A stretch of DNA of 64,000 nt from the NCBI RefSeq assembly GCF_964204645.1, contig NC_134036.1, positions 5,465,600 to 5,529,599 on the forward strand. The letters are read 5' to 3'. The notes beneath the pieces were generated by a model. It was not told the origin of the DNA. It saw nothing but the letters and a program-made list of their open reading frames with translations, and searched no databases. The position numbers and the translations under genes were made by a program. Position 1 is the first letter of the stretch; the number at the start of each line of letters is the position of its first letter. This document shows positions 57,701 through 64,000 of the stretch, piece after piece. Origin of the DNA: Tubulanus polymorphus (Eukaryota > Nemertea > Palaeonemertea > Tubulaniformes > Tubulanidae).

Positions 57701-59917
57701 TATCGGTCGTCTCAACGGAAAGAAGGGTTGTTACGATCGACACAATGCGAAATTATTTATATTTCAACCGAGCAGGAAAATAGTTTCCGGAACGCAGAAC
57801 ATTCCAACGGATGCAAGTGATCAGGTTTTAAGTCTATTGGCGAATCGAATCCCCAAAAAATCAAATTTTTCGCCTCGATCTAAGCGCGCTTCATTTTACA
57901 TTTGAAACCTACACGAAAAAAAAAGTCACTGCGTTTTCTATTCGTTGTAATTGCTTTTGGTCAACTGAAAATCGTTTACTTAGCACTTTTTGATAACCTT
58001 TGTTGGTTGTACTTTCGATTTTTTTTTCAAACGGTTCACTCGCAAGTATATAATCTCACACTTTTATATATTCGTTTTATTTTCTAATGTTGTCTAAATT
58101 TGATTTTAAAAATTGGGTCCATGTCAGTATGTTTCATTATCGAATAACATTATACACTATTCGTACCTCGTAGTAATAAGTTCTCGAATACACAGTCAAT
58201 ATAATAAACAGTTCCTAAATCGTCGATTCATATTTGACAGAAAGTTCAGATACAATTTGAAATTTACACAAAATTCTAACTGTATCGCCGAGTTGTGGAA
58301 CTCGGTTTTTGCTTATTTCGATATCCTTATATTTAAAAAACTCATTCGTTCTATATTCTAAGAATTAAATTTTGACTTGGTGTTTTGATATTCCTTTTTT
58401 AATTGCTTATAGCGAATTGTCGAAAGAATACCCGAAGCCGTTTCTGCCTTGCTTTCCCAATCATCGCATGGTGACCCAGGTCACCGTCGTGCAAGCTACA
58501 GATCTGGCCAAGTCGGACAACCCTAAAGAAAGTAAGCTATGGCAATTCATCCAACGCGGATTTTATTTCGAGGCGGGAATATTCCAATTGAAGGCCGCAT
58601 TAAACCGATAAAGAGTTAATGAAATACGGTTTAGACTTTGTTTGTTACTGCGGTCAAGTTGAGACTGGTAAAATTTTATCCTGGTTTGGTGTTTAATACT
58701 GAGTACAAATTTGGATCAAATACAGTAGACTCTGTTCCTTGCTGCGGTTGAGTTTGATAAAATACTACCCCGAGTACGAAGCTGTAAAATAATGAGTAAG
58801 AGTTTATAAAGTACATTGTCTCTGCCTCTGTCGAGTTGGAGTCAAATACTGAGTACGAGTTTGCGAAATACAGTAGACTCTGTCTCTGTCTCTTACTGCG
58901 GTTAAGTTGGGACTGGTAAAATTCTATTCCGAGTTGGTGTCAAATACCGAGTAAGAGTGAGAAACAAGGACCGTGTCTTACTGTGGTATAGACCATTGAA
59001 ATGACATTTGGAACCGAATATCCTAAGAAACCCTTTCTTTCTTTCTTTCTTTCAGCGGTAGATCCGTTCGTAGTGATCAAGGGCGAGGGCGACTCGGTGA
59101 AAGGGATCGTAGCGGAGAACACCACTAACCCGGTATGGAACACTCGAGGCGTGTTTTACCGAAAGAAACCCGACGACAAGCCAATCATTATCGAGGTCGG
59201 TAAAGAAATATACATATAAATATAGCCGCAAGGCAGCATAATCGTATAAAATACACACTTCTTCGTAATATAGCTGCTAGGTGGCGTTAAGTTTCGAAAA
59301 TAATAGGAAAGTCAAAATCATAGTCATTGCACAACATTAAGAGTATCGAAGCAATGTGAAATAGATTAAATCTAAATATCGCTACCAGGCAGCGTAATGG
59401 TATGAAATAGGAAAACGTTAATTAAGCCGACTGGCATTTCGGATATAAATGTTTGTCGGAAAAAAATGGTTTGAAAATACAAATGTCCTCAAATAGCGCC
59501 AAGGCCGCTTCAGAGTGTAGAAAATATTTGCAGGTGGTGATCTGGATTCAATACTTAAAGCGATTGAACGATTTCCATTTTCCATATTTTCTTCATTCAA
59601 TACTTACTGATTGAAGAGTCATTTCGAACGTTTCCGGCGATAGCGATTGCTCGTTATCTAAGACTTGACAATTATTATCCCATATTATCAAAAAAAAAAA
59701 CAAATATTGAACAAGCGATTTTATTTTTCGCCAGGTCTGGAACAAGCAACGCATGATCAACGATTTCATGGGCATGTGCGAAGTGGCGACGCTCGGCAAC
59801 GAAGAGGGCGTCACCGAGAAGATACCGCTCACCGGCAAAGGCAGCGAGAGCGAAGTGGCAAAACCCGGTATACTGACCATCATCGTCAAGTCGAGCACCG
59901 ACCTCGAATATTTCTAA
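42487..59917 (+). CDS. Calpain-5/TRA-3-type calpain with C2 domain, predicted catalytically dead
   Basis: Fifteen coding exons join in frame to about 750 residues; human CAPN5 has 640. Domain order: protease core PC1 (about 1-200) and PC2 (about 200-345), beta-sandwich CBSW (about 350-483), an extra linker (about 484-604) and a C2 domain (about 610-745). Marks of the CAPN5/CAPN6/TRA-3 group are the missing EF-hand domain, the C-terminal C2, and words such as [40 protein letters not shown] and [10 protein letters not shown]. Active enzymes are cytosolic Ca-dependent Cys proteases that make limited cuts. Here active-site Cys is G77, His is R245, Asn is Y273 and the oxyanion Gln is E71. It should therefore fold but not cleave, perhaps acting as a scaffold as reported for CAPN6. 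The start ATG at 42,644 has A at -3, G at +4 and an in-frame TAG seven codons upstream. No gene symbol is assigned because orthology to CAPN5 versus a paralogue cannot be settled here. Confidence 0.9.
42865..43285 (+). repeat. 60-bp minisatellite A, array 4 (calpain intron 1)
   Basis: Six to seven units inside intron 1, in the same orientation as the gene and as all other A arrays. It starts about 70 bp after the exon 1 donor. Confidence 0.95.
43615..43975 (+). repeat. Tandem duplication of about 180 bp (calpain intron 1)
   Basis: Two copies beginning TCCACGATGGCCACAACGAC (about 43,623) and the diverged TCCACGATGGCCACAATGAC (about 43,804), both ending in ATTTTACAAGG. They are roughly 90 percent alike by eye. 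Confidence 0.85.
44158..44289 (+). CDS. Calpain exon 2 (residues 52-95), active-site Cys replaced
   Basis: 132 nt, phase 0-0, between TTGCAG and GTAATT. It encodes the active-site helix: [18 protein letters not shown] where active relatives have QG...[13 protein letters not shown]. Codon GGC at 44,233-44,235 gives Gly77 in place of the nucleophile Cys. GAA at 44,215-44,217 gives Glu71 in place of the oxyanion-hole Gln. The Trp and the rest of the helix are retained. Confidence 0.92.
44390..44880 (+). repeat. Degenerate tandem array TTAAGACCAGTCTAAGCTCA (calpain intron 2)
   Basis: Seven or so drifted units of about 60-65 bp with AATTTAAGACCAGTCTAAGC, TCATTTTxGTTC and CGAxCAATC. Related words are at 1,855-1,945 and 46,985-47,200. 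Confidence 0.7.
44978..45180 (+). CDS. Calpain exon 3 (residues 96-163)
   Basis: 203 nt, phase 0 in and 2 out (AA/GTAGGT). Encodes the rest of PC1, including [26 protein letters not shown] and [14 protein letters not shown], all strongly conserved in the CAPN5 group. Confidence 0.92.
45240..45425 (+). mobile_element. Non-LTR retrotransposon 3' end (LINE copy 4, calpain intron 3)
   Basis: TAGATCCCTCCAATAATTAG, a 3' UTR with TCCCTCCATGTACCATAG, then AGAGTGTAAATAAAATCC and a tandem tail of TAATCC units (45,400-45,435). It begins 60 bp after the exon 3 donor and is inserted in the sense direction. Confidence 0.7.
45590..45900 (+). mobile_element. Second LINE 3' fragment (calpain intron 3)
   Basis: A decayed reverse transcriptase C-terminus ([15 protein letters not shown], then stop-interrupted [10 protein letters not shown]) precedes a 3' UTR beginning ATGTATCCGGATCCCTTCAA. 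It belongs to the same family as the copy at 35,300 but is older. Confidence 0.6.
46004..46196 (+). CDS. Calpain exon 4 (residues 164-227)
   Basis: 193 nt, phase 2 in and 0 out. Completes [12 protein letters not shown] and carries [17 protein letters not shown], the PC1/PC2 junction conserved in the family, ending SLAVAYID before GTAGGT. Confidence 0.92.
46344..46370. repeat. TA microsatellite (calpain intron 4)
   Basis: (TA)n run of about 26 bp. Confidence 0.9.
46867..46893 (+). CDS. Possible 27-nt calpain microexon
   Basis: A pyrimidine-rich acceptor (TTTTTTCTTCTAATTTCGAT region ending TTCAG) and a perfect GTAAGT donor enclose 27 nt reading DLYGRLFGS, phase 0-0. It lies in intron 4 between two phase-0 boundaries, so inclusion keeps the frame. 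Without it the protein aligns to human CAPN5 with no gap, so it would be an optional 9-residue insertion just before the former His loop. It could be chance. Confidence 0.35.
46985..47210 (+). repeat. Degenerate TTAAGACC repeats (calpain intron 4)
   Basis: Words such as AGATTTAAGACCGCTCTAAG and AACTTAAGACCAGTGACCG recall the array at 44,390 but are few and diverged. Confidence 0.45.
47211..48812. other. Calpain intron 4, distal part
   Basis: AT-rich intronic sequence without repeats or exons that I could support. Confidence 0.5.
48813..48991 (+). CDS. Calpain exon 5 (residues 228-287), His and Asn replaced
   Basis: 179 nt, phase 0 in and 2 out (AA/GTAAGT). It encodes [18 protein letters not shown] where active relatives have KGHAY, so His is Arg245 (CGC, 48,864-48,866). 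It also encodes [17 protein letters not shown] where relatives have LRNPWGE, so Asn is Tyr273 (TAC, 48,948-48,950). Spacing is unchanged at both sites, so these are substitutions and not indels. Confidence 0.92.
48992..52425. other. Calpain intron 5
   Basis: A 3.4-kb intron, the longest in the gene. Apart from dispersed repeat M at 50,040-50,330 and AT-rich DNA I see no exon or named element. A diverged duplication near the 5' end repeats AAGTAAGTAA and CCGATTATCACGAT words (49,070-49,230). Confidence 0.5.
50040..50330 (-). repeat. Dispersed repeat M, copy 2 (calpain intron 5)
   Basis: Reverse orientation of the 32,770 element: minus strand ATTGTATCCAAATTTCGAAA, GAAGGGCACTTCTGTGGGGT and, at the start, TTTTGAGGGGCTGTTTTATT. 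Confidence 0.55.
52426..52699 (+). CDS. Calpain exon 6 (residues 288-378)
   Basis: 274 nt, phase 2 in and 0 out. Begins [12 protein letters not shown] and contains [20 protein letters not shown] and [17 protein letters not shown]. It closes PC2 and enters the beta-sandwich domain, with a basic Gly/Ser-rich loop ([19 protein letters not shown]). Confidence 0.92.
52755..53175 (+). repeat. 60-bp minisatellite A, array 5 (calpain intron 6)
   Basis: Six or seven diverged units filling most of the 557-bp intron 6, in the same orientation as the gene. Confidence 0.85.
53257..53373 (+). CDS. Calpain exon 7 (residues 379-417)
   Basis: 117 nt, phase 0-0. [18 protein letters not shown] aligns with the CAPN5 beta-sandwich strand, and the exon ends IGFSIIK. 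Confidence 0.9.
53484..53680 (+). CDS. Calpain exon 8 (residues 418-483)
   Basis: 197 nt, phase 0 in and 2 out (GG/GTGAGT). [15 protein letters not shown] and [20 protein letters not shown] are near-canonical CAPN5-group sequence. It ends the beta-sandwich domain with [13 protein letters not shown]. Confidence 0.92.
54018..54122 (+). CDS. Calpain exon 9, linker cassette 1
   Basis: 105 nt, phase 2-2. Encodes a polar stretch ([20 protein letters not shown], then [12 protein letters not shown]). It has no counterpart in human CAPN5. Skipping it keeps the frame. Confidence 0.85.
54340..54650 (-). repeat. 66-bp minisatellite D, array 2 (inverted, calpain intron 9)
   Basis: About four to five units in the reverse orientation to the 23,355 array: GGTTCTCGGTGAACCCTCTC, CTCACAGCTGTAxAGCGGGA and GAGCAGCGAGTAGAA. 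Confidence 0.88.
54736..54819 (+). CDS. Calpain exon 10, linker cassette 2
   Basis: 84 nt, phase 2-2 between TTTAG and GTAAGA. Encodes a Gly/Ser stretch then a short helix-like piece ([17 protein letters not shown]). Frame continuity with exons 9 and 11 supports it. Confidence 0.78.
54990..55260. repeat. Degenerate GCCGCAAAGCAG repeat (calpain intron 10)
   Basis: AAGATAGCCGCAAAGCAGCG at 55,170. The same theme occurs at least four times in 57,130-57,620 and three times in 59,215-59,400 with about 100-180 bp spacing, suggesting a dispersed degenerate array. Confidence 0.45.
55261..56117. other. Calpain intron 10, distal part
   Basis: A B-box-like TCGGGTTCGAATCCAGC lies at about 55,786. No exon was seen. 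The last 20 nt before 56,118 are only moderately pyrimidine-rich. Confidence 0.4.
56118..56144 (+). CDS. Calpain exon 11, 27-nt linker microexon
   Basis: 27 nt, phase 2-2, bounded by CCGCGCAG and a perfect GTAAGT. With the flanking bases it encodes [10 protein letters not shown]. Frame agreement on both sides is the main support. Confidence 0.65.
56145..56898. other. Calpain intron 11
   Basis: Very AT-rich, with a copy of the TGTGGCAATCGAGGATCC motif at 56,729-56,765. No other element was recognised. Confidence 0.45.
56899..57045 (+). CDS. Calpain exon 12, linker cassette 4
   Basis: 147 nt, phase 2-2 between GTGCATAG and GTAACC. Encodes an acidic then basic Ser/Thr-rich region ([18 protein letters not shown], then [11 protein letters not shown]). 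It is probably disordered and phosphorylatable. It is absent from human CAPN5. Confidence 0.8.
57120..57660 (+). repeat. Degenerate GCCACAAAGCAG array (calpain intron 12)
   Basis: Four diverged copies of TATGGCCACAAAGCAGTxAT about 105-180 bp apart (57,135, 57,225, 57,412 and 57,590), with shared flanks such as CACTTGACGTAxTAGC. Confidence 0.55.
58413..58531 (+). CDS. Calpain exon 13 (residues 604-643)
   Basis: 119 nt, phase 2 in and 1 out (A/GTAAGC). [19 protein letters not shown] matches the CAPN5 segment before the C2 domain. [18 protein letters not shown] is C2 strand 1 and the first Ca-loop region. Confidence 0.92.
58630..58990 (+). repeat. 92-bp minisatellite B, array 3 (calpain intron 13)
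   Basis: About four diverged units, in the same orientation as the arrays at 12,150 and 26,400, between exons 13 and 14. Confidence 0.88.
59056..59195 (+). CDS. Calpain exon 14 (residues 644-690)
   Basis: 140 nt, phase 1 in and 0 out. [37 protein letters not shown] and DDKPIIIE are C2-domain strands. The acceptor tract is a (CTTT)n microsatellite. The donor used must be GAG/GTCGGT, because the stronger-looking GTAAAG 4 nt downstream would break the frame into exon 15. Confidence 0.9.
59215..59425 (+). repeat. Degenerate GCCGCAAGGCAG copies (calpain intron 14)
   Basis: TATAGCCGCAAGGCAGCATA, ATAGCTGCTAGGTGGCGTTA and ATCGCTACCAGGCAGCGTAA, related to the array at 57,120. Confidence 0.45.
59735..59917 (+). 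CDS. Calpain exon 15 (residues 691-750) with stop
   Basis: 183 nt including TAA at 59,915-59,917. [20 protein letters not shown] and [17 protein letters not shown] complete the C2 domain. The length and end agree with CAPN5 family C-termini. Confidence 0.93.
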   Translation, partial: VWNKQRMINDFMGMCEVATLGNEEGVTEKIPLTGKGSESEVAKPGILTIIVKSSTDLEYF

Positions 59918-60589
59918 ACGGGCGGACGGTGCACGATTTCTTTTTTTTTTCGTTTCTGTATGTGGATGGATACGATACTCGAAAATGGAGGCGTTCACCG
60001 GATATTCAATTGTATGTTAAACTGTTTGTACGACACGAGGCTAAGTCCCCACCAGTTCGGATGCCGGCTCAAATCACCAGGACGCAGCTAAACTTTTACT
60101 CGAACGAAAAAATCGTCCGATTCCGATTCGGCCTTGGTCTGATTTCTTACCGATTTTAGAAATCAGTGAATATAAGGAAGCGCCGAGAAAGGCCTAAGGA
60201 GGCGTTAGCGATTGAGAAAAACGAAACGTTGGCTTCGTTATTTCTCTGAGCCAGAGTAGTTCAGTTTCGACCGCGTTATGCGCATACAAATACTTCAAAT
60301 ATTATTTGGACTAGTAATTCAGATAAGCCCCGACGCACACGAGGCAACGCGGGAAATGCGGAATTAAAAGAAAGAACATTTGTTTTCGAGGGTTTCCAAT
60401 GAGACGTTTACGAAAAACGAGGAAATTTCTTTCGGCAACAACGTTTCCGTGATCAATCCTGTGATTATTTTGAAAATCGTCAGTTATGAACATGGTTTCC
60501 CATTGTTTCGATTGTGGTTGTAATCCCAGATTGAATATTGGGGATAACTAAGGATAACTTTGATACTCAGTCTATGAAACCGGGCTCAT
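59918..60589 (+). other. Calpain 3' UTR and flank
   Basis: No AATAAA occurs here. ATTAAA at about 60,363 is the nearest plausible poly-A signal, and a canonical AATAAA-like word appears only near 61,500. The 3' end is therefore not fixed. The plus frame at 59,665-60,159 overlaps exon 15 in the wrong frame. Confidence 0.4.
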
Positions 60590-60755
60590 TCTCGACGAGT
60601 TCAACAATTCAGTGAAATTGGAATTAGTTACTAACGACGGCGTTTTCGATCCCAATAACTTCAACGATTCAGTGAAATTATGATTAGTTACTACCGACGA
60701 CCTACTCATTCTCGATAACTTCAACAATTCAGCACAATTATGATTATTCATTCCC
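60590..60755 (+). repeat. 60-bp minisatellite A, array 6
   Basis: Nearly three units, in the same orientation as the five other A arrays. Confidence 0.9.
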
Positions 60756-62321
60756 TTTTAAATTCAAGGATAAGTGAATTTATTTACATTAATCTTATTA
60801 GTTTCACAATTACAATTTCCCTGCATCAAATCTAAATCGTTCCACTGTAATCAATCATTTGTGTGATTATCACGCGCGTTAGAAACTTTCCGTTTTCCTC
60901 ATTCACATTAATTTATGTTTATGTCACAATCTACTAGTTTTGGTCATTAATTGACATGCTATTTCATTTCGTCATTCTCACTAATGTTGTTTCATTTTCG
61001 AGAATGAACTGTTGAAAACTTTATCGATGTAACTGCCACGTTGTCGCGTAGTTCTCGGGTTCGAATCCCGGAATTCAGCGACATTTAACGCTATTTTCAT
61101 TAAGTTTATATGTTTATGCATTAAGCGTTTTTCTTCTTATTTTGTGTGTTACATTTATTATTTTGTGTTAGGCAGAGTTGCAACGATGCCATCGGATTCA
61201 CCGATGAGGTAGCGTAGTCTCGCGATACCATCGAGGCTAGAATCCTCGCGATAGGAATAACTATGAGCCTGACATTTTTCATGGTGTCATCGGGCGGGTT
61301 CGAATCCCGAAAATCGAGTAGTGATATGCAATATATATGGCAGTAAACACACTATATATACAACAATAACTGTGATAATAAGTGATTAGTAAATATTCTA
61401 TGTATATAAACCAATGTATGTACGTGTATCTAACTGTACAATATGAAATGTTATACTATGTTGTTATTATCAAAACACGAATTCGCATGCAATAATTGAA
61501 ATAAAATCACGCAAACGTCGTTATAAAGAAAGTTAACTCGTAGTTTCTCGTTCATACTTTCTCTAAAGTCACAACCTACATGCTTCGTTAAGCGATTAAA
61601 CTCAAGTTATAGAAATTAACTGATGATAACAAATCGTTATGCATAATGTATCGGCACATTAATTAGGAGAAACAATGTATCATTTTTGTTTAGCCCTAAT
61701 ACCGATAACGCTAGTGTCCAGGGACCTGGTTTATAGACTGCTATTATCTTAAACCAGTGGGTTGACTTAATTGAAATTTAGCCCCAGGTTTTAAGTTCAT
61801 ACTTGTCCACAAAACCGGGCCCAGGAATTCAAGCGGCTCCTATACCGACGAGCAATTATAGTCGTGATTCACAAAAAAATGTCTATTTATTTTTTTTCCT
61901 CACTGCCATCTCGAATTTAAACAAGCCGCCAGCCTGTAAGCAAGGCTTGCGAGACAATGCTTGGCATTTACAAGGTACACATAAAACATTCGACATATTT
62001 ACAACTGAAATCCATTTCAGAAAGAGAAACCGTGGAACTATAAGCGAAATAGATGTTGTAGACTGGTTGCCGGTCTCTATTCTTAATTTAGCGTTTTTCA
62101 TTGAATGATTTGTTTAAGTCTACCAAATCTTGAAAAACGGTAATATTCAATGCTCGTGACGTGACGTCACGGAGTTGACCTTCCCTTTCGATTATAGTTC
62201 TATGGCGAAACTCACTTATTTTTTTTTTGAATATTTTTCTATTCATCATTATATGGACAAGATATGTTTCTAAATTTCCTGAAGGGTTTTGATACAAACA
62301 TCGACACGGGCTACTTCGCGT
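60756..62321. other. Intergenic gap between the two genes, with B-box modules
   Basis: CTCGGGTTCGAATCCCGG (61,053) and GGGCGGGTTCGAATCCCGA (61,295) are B-box-like. GATGCCATCGGATTCACCG (61,188) and GATACCATCGAGGCTAG (61,226) resemble the palindrome arms at 30,939. TTTATT at about 61,885 (minus AATAAA) is a possible poly-A signal for the methyltransferase. TGACGTCA lies near 62,163. No exon was recognised. Confidence 0.4.
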
Positions 62322-62491
62322 TCATGAGATTTTCTGCAAGTGGGCCACGATAGCGGAAGCTGCCATGCGTATTACGCCATTTTCGCCGAGTGGTACTTTT
62401 TCCATATAAACACCGAACGCGTCGTCCATGAACTCGGCTAGTTTCGATTCGGGAATTTTTTTCGCGTGCGGCAAAAGTGCGCTGAACCATG
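62322..62491 (-). CDS. Methyltransferase last exon with stop
   Basis: 170 nt, phase 1 in, with acceptor TGTTCGTTTGCAG. The reading runs from WFSALLPHAKKIPESKLAEF to ASAIVAHLQKIS and TGA at 62,322-62,324. Confidence 0.88.
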
Positions 62492-63796
62492 CTGCAAACG
62501 AACACGATTTATAATAATAAGGAATACATAGTTTTGCTTCGATCGAACTTTTAACTTTTGATGAATGCGTACTTTTTCGCGTCTCACTCGGCCCGGATTC
62601 GACCCCATGGCATCGCGAGATTTGGTCATGAAACCTCGCCGTATTGTCCGTAGATACACAGGTACACATCCGAATTGACTGTTTAATAATCGCCGTGCTA
62701 AATCGACGGATAGATTGGGGTTAAATATACGAGATATGAAATTGTGGCGAGGTGCACGAGTAAGTAAGTATTGGTGGTTTTTATAGCGACTTGCTGTTTT
62801 GTGTAAAATTCAATTTGCCGGTCCCGAGCGAGGGGAAATTTTAATAACTATATTCGGGCAAGTGATGCAGGGTTTCAGATCGTGGCTCGCGTCGCCATCG
62901 TGTTAGGATACCTACCCGCCGAGTGTGCAACGTCACGAGACTCTCGCGACGCCATCGGGTTCGAATCCGTGGCCGATGGAGGATGCGTTCGGTAACGGTT
63001 TTACTTACGTTTTGCAGATTGTAGATCGGAATATACATATTCGTAGTTATTGGTTGTACACTGTTTAACGGTCAACCCCAATGATTCGGCCATACGTCGA
63101 TATCCGGTGACTACATCCGGAGACCTGTACTCGCTGTATTCCTCCCAGCCCGGCTCAAACGACCAGTCGGGAGTAAATCCCTGCAGGAAAATAACGCATC
63201 GTTAGATCTGTTATTAGAAAATCTGATACTTTTCGGAATAGAATTTCACAATAAAGAAATGCATCATTAGAAAGGTATATTTTTGTTCTATCGATAGGAT
63301 TTCGTGGTTTCAAAATGATACATTTCAACATATAAAATTCGAATTGTGGGCTCCTTCGGTTATCTGATAATATATGTAAATCGATAGAACAGTTTAGGAG
63401 CTAGCTATAGGCCTCCAGAGAGAACTATCAATATCAGCATAATCTGAACCCATGACCTCGGCGCTCAGAGAGTTATAACGTTTTACGCAGATGAATGAGT
63501 CATACCTGGAAATACGGAGACCATTTTTCCAATTTGGCTACATCGCACATGTGAACCAGCGTCGTTGACGTAATCAACACCAGTACGACTTCCCCGTTGG
63601 CGGAGAGCAGACGTTTTATATTTTCCAAGTTCTTATATTGATTCGGAGTCCAGTGAAGAACCATGAACGACGTGATCAAGTCGAATTTCCGTCGCCAGTC
63701 CGCTCCGTACGAGTCGGGATCGGTCACGTCGGCGACCAGGTATTCGATTTTAGGATTCGGATTTTTCGCTCGGGCGAATTCGACCATAGATTCGTA
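62322..63796 (-). CDS. JHAMT-like SAM-dependent methyltransferase, C-terminal 210 residues (5' part off the right edge)
   Basis: Three exons join in frame on the minus strand. The visible part begins just after SAM motif I, inside motif II (YESMVEFARAKNPNPKIEYL, VADVTD). It continues through FDLITSFMVLHWTPNQYKNL and the post-motif strand LLSANGEVVLVLIT, then a C-terminal cap (PGWEEYSEYRSPDVVTGY, PWFSALLPHAKKI). The layout matches the class I family of insect juvenile hormone acid methyltransferase, which methylates a farnesoate or JH-acid carboxyl. JHAMT-like genes also occur in non-insect invertebrates with uncertain substrates. About 70 N-terminal residues with the GxGxG loop are missing because the window ends. 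It is convergent, tail to tail, with the calpain. Confidence 0.85.
62575..62990 (-). repeat. B-box modules in a methyltransferase intron
   Basis: GATTCGACCCCATGGCATCG (62,587) and CGACGCCATCGGGTTCGAAT, then CCGTGGCCGATGGAGGATG (62,948), belong to the same loose family as the palindrome at 30,939, in opposite orientations. Confidence 0.5.
63009..63180 (-). CDS. Methyltransferase exon (second from last)
   Basis: 172 nt, phase 0 in and 1 out, with acceptor TTCCTGCAG and donor AAC/GTAAGT. Starts GFTPDWSFEPGWEEYSEY and ends YEYVYSDLQSAK. Confidence 0.88.
63506..63796 (-). CDS. Methyltransferase exon (third from last)
   Basis: 291 nt, phase 0-0, with acceptor ATTCCAG and donor CAG/GTATGA on the minus strand. 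It encodes the Rossmann core from motif II to the post-motif strand and ends EKWSPYFQ. Confidence 0.88.
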
Positions 63797-64000
63797 CTGG
63801 AATGCGATGGTAAAGTAATAAAACCATTGGAAAAATCCGATGTTTTTTAATCTAGAATTCATTACTTTTGATTCATTGCCTGCGTTTCTAGCAGGTCGGA
63901 CATTTTATGGTACAGCAAACATACAGCAAACATGCGCAAAAATATGACCTCAAGTACAGACCGTGGTTGGATCCCGGTTTGGCCATTTTCCCAATTTACA
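63797..64000 (-). other. Methyltransferase intron, running off the window
   Basis: No further exon is visible. The SAM-binding motif I exon must lie beyond position 64,000. Confidence 0.6.

Noticed and set aside
59665-60159. 164-codon plus frame over the calpain last exon
   Set aside because: Out of frame with the conserved C2 reading, which is supported by homology and phase.
1-64000. CRISPR array
   Set aside because: Repeats are eukaryotic minisatellites without unique spacers of constant length, and the DNA has spliceosomal introns.

Overview
This window is animal nuclear DNA. It has GT-AG introns, long non-coding stretches, many minisatellites, and fragments of LINE and tRNA-related (B-box) repeats. 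CpG is not depleted: CG-rich tracts are scattered throughout. The two recognisable genes are a calpain-5/TRA-3-type calpain with a C-terminal C2 domain and a juvenile-hormone-acid-methyltransferase-like (JHAMT-like) enzyme. Together these point to an invertebrate. A lophotrochozoan such as a mollusc is my guess, made from the overall style and not proven. There is no bacterial, viral or organellar character.

Layout. Bases 1 to about 42,400 hold almost only repeats and unannotated intergenic or intronic DNA. Within it are three exon-like segments: a well-bounded plus-strand exon at 24,760-25,003 that reads like part of a secreted peptide precursor, a well-bounded 52-bp minus-strand exon at 26,858-26,909, and a weaker candidate at 29,375-29,511. 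Bases 42,487-59,917 carry a complete plus-strand calpain-5-like gene. Its 15 coding exons were joined by hand, all phases agree, and the protein is about 750 residues. Bases 62,322-63,796 carry the last three exons of a minus-strand JHAMT-like methyltransferase, whose 5' part lies beyond the right edge. The two genes are tail to tail about 2.4 kb apart.

The most notable observation is that the calpain has lost all the catalytic machinery. The active-site Cys is Gly77, the His is Arg245, the Asn is Tyr273 and the oxyanion-hole Gln is Glu71. Even so, the frame is intact through 15 exons and the fold residues around the lost sites are conserved. It therefore looks like a maintained pseudoprotease, analogous in this respect to vertebrate CAPN6. 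Between its beta-sandwich domain and its C2 domain it has an extra linker of about 121 residues. Four consecutive exons encode this linker, and all four are phase 2-2 with lengths divisible by 3, so each could be skipped without breaking the frame.

Repeats dominate the rest. A 60-bp minisatellite occurs as six arrays, all in the same orientation, and a 92-bp minisatellite as three arrays, all in the same orientation. A 57-bp and a 66-bp family each occur as two arrays in opposite orientation. Also present are 3' ends of a non-LTR retrotransposon, several short dispersed elements with pol III B-box-like cores, a palindrome of two such cores, and a hammerhead-ribozyme-like segment. All exon joins and family assignments were made by eye and have not been tested against transcripts or databases.
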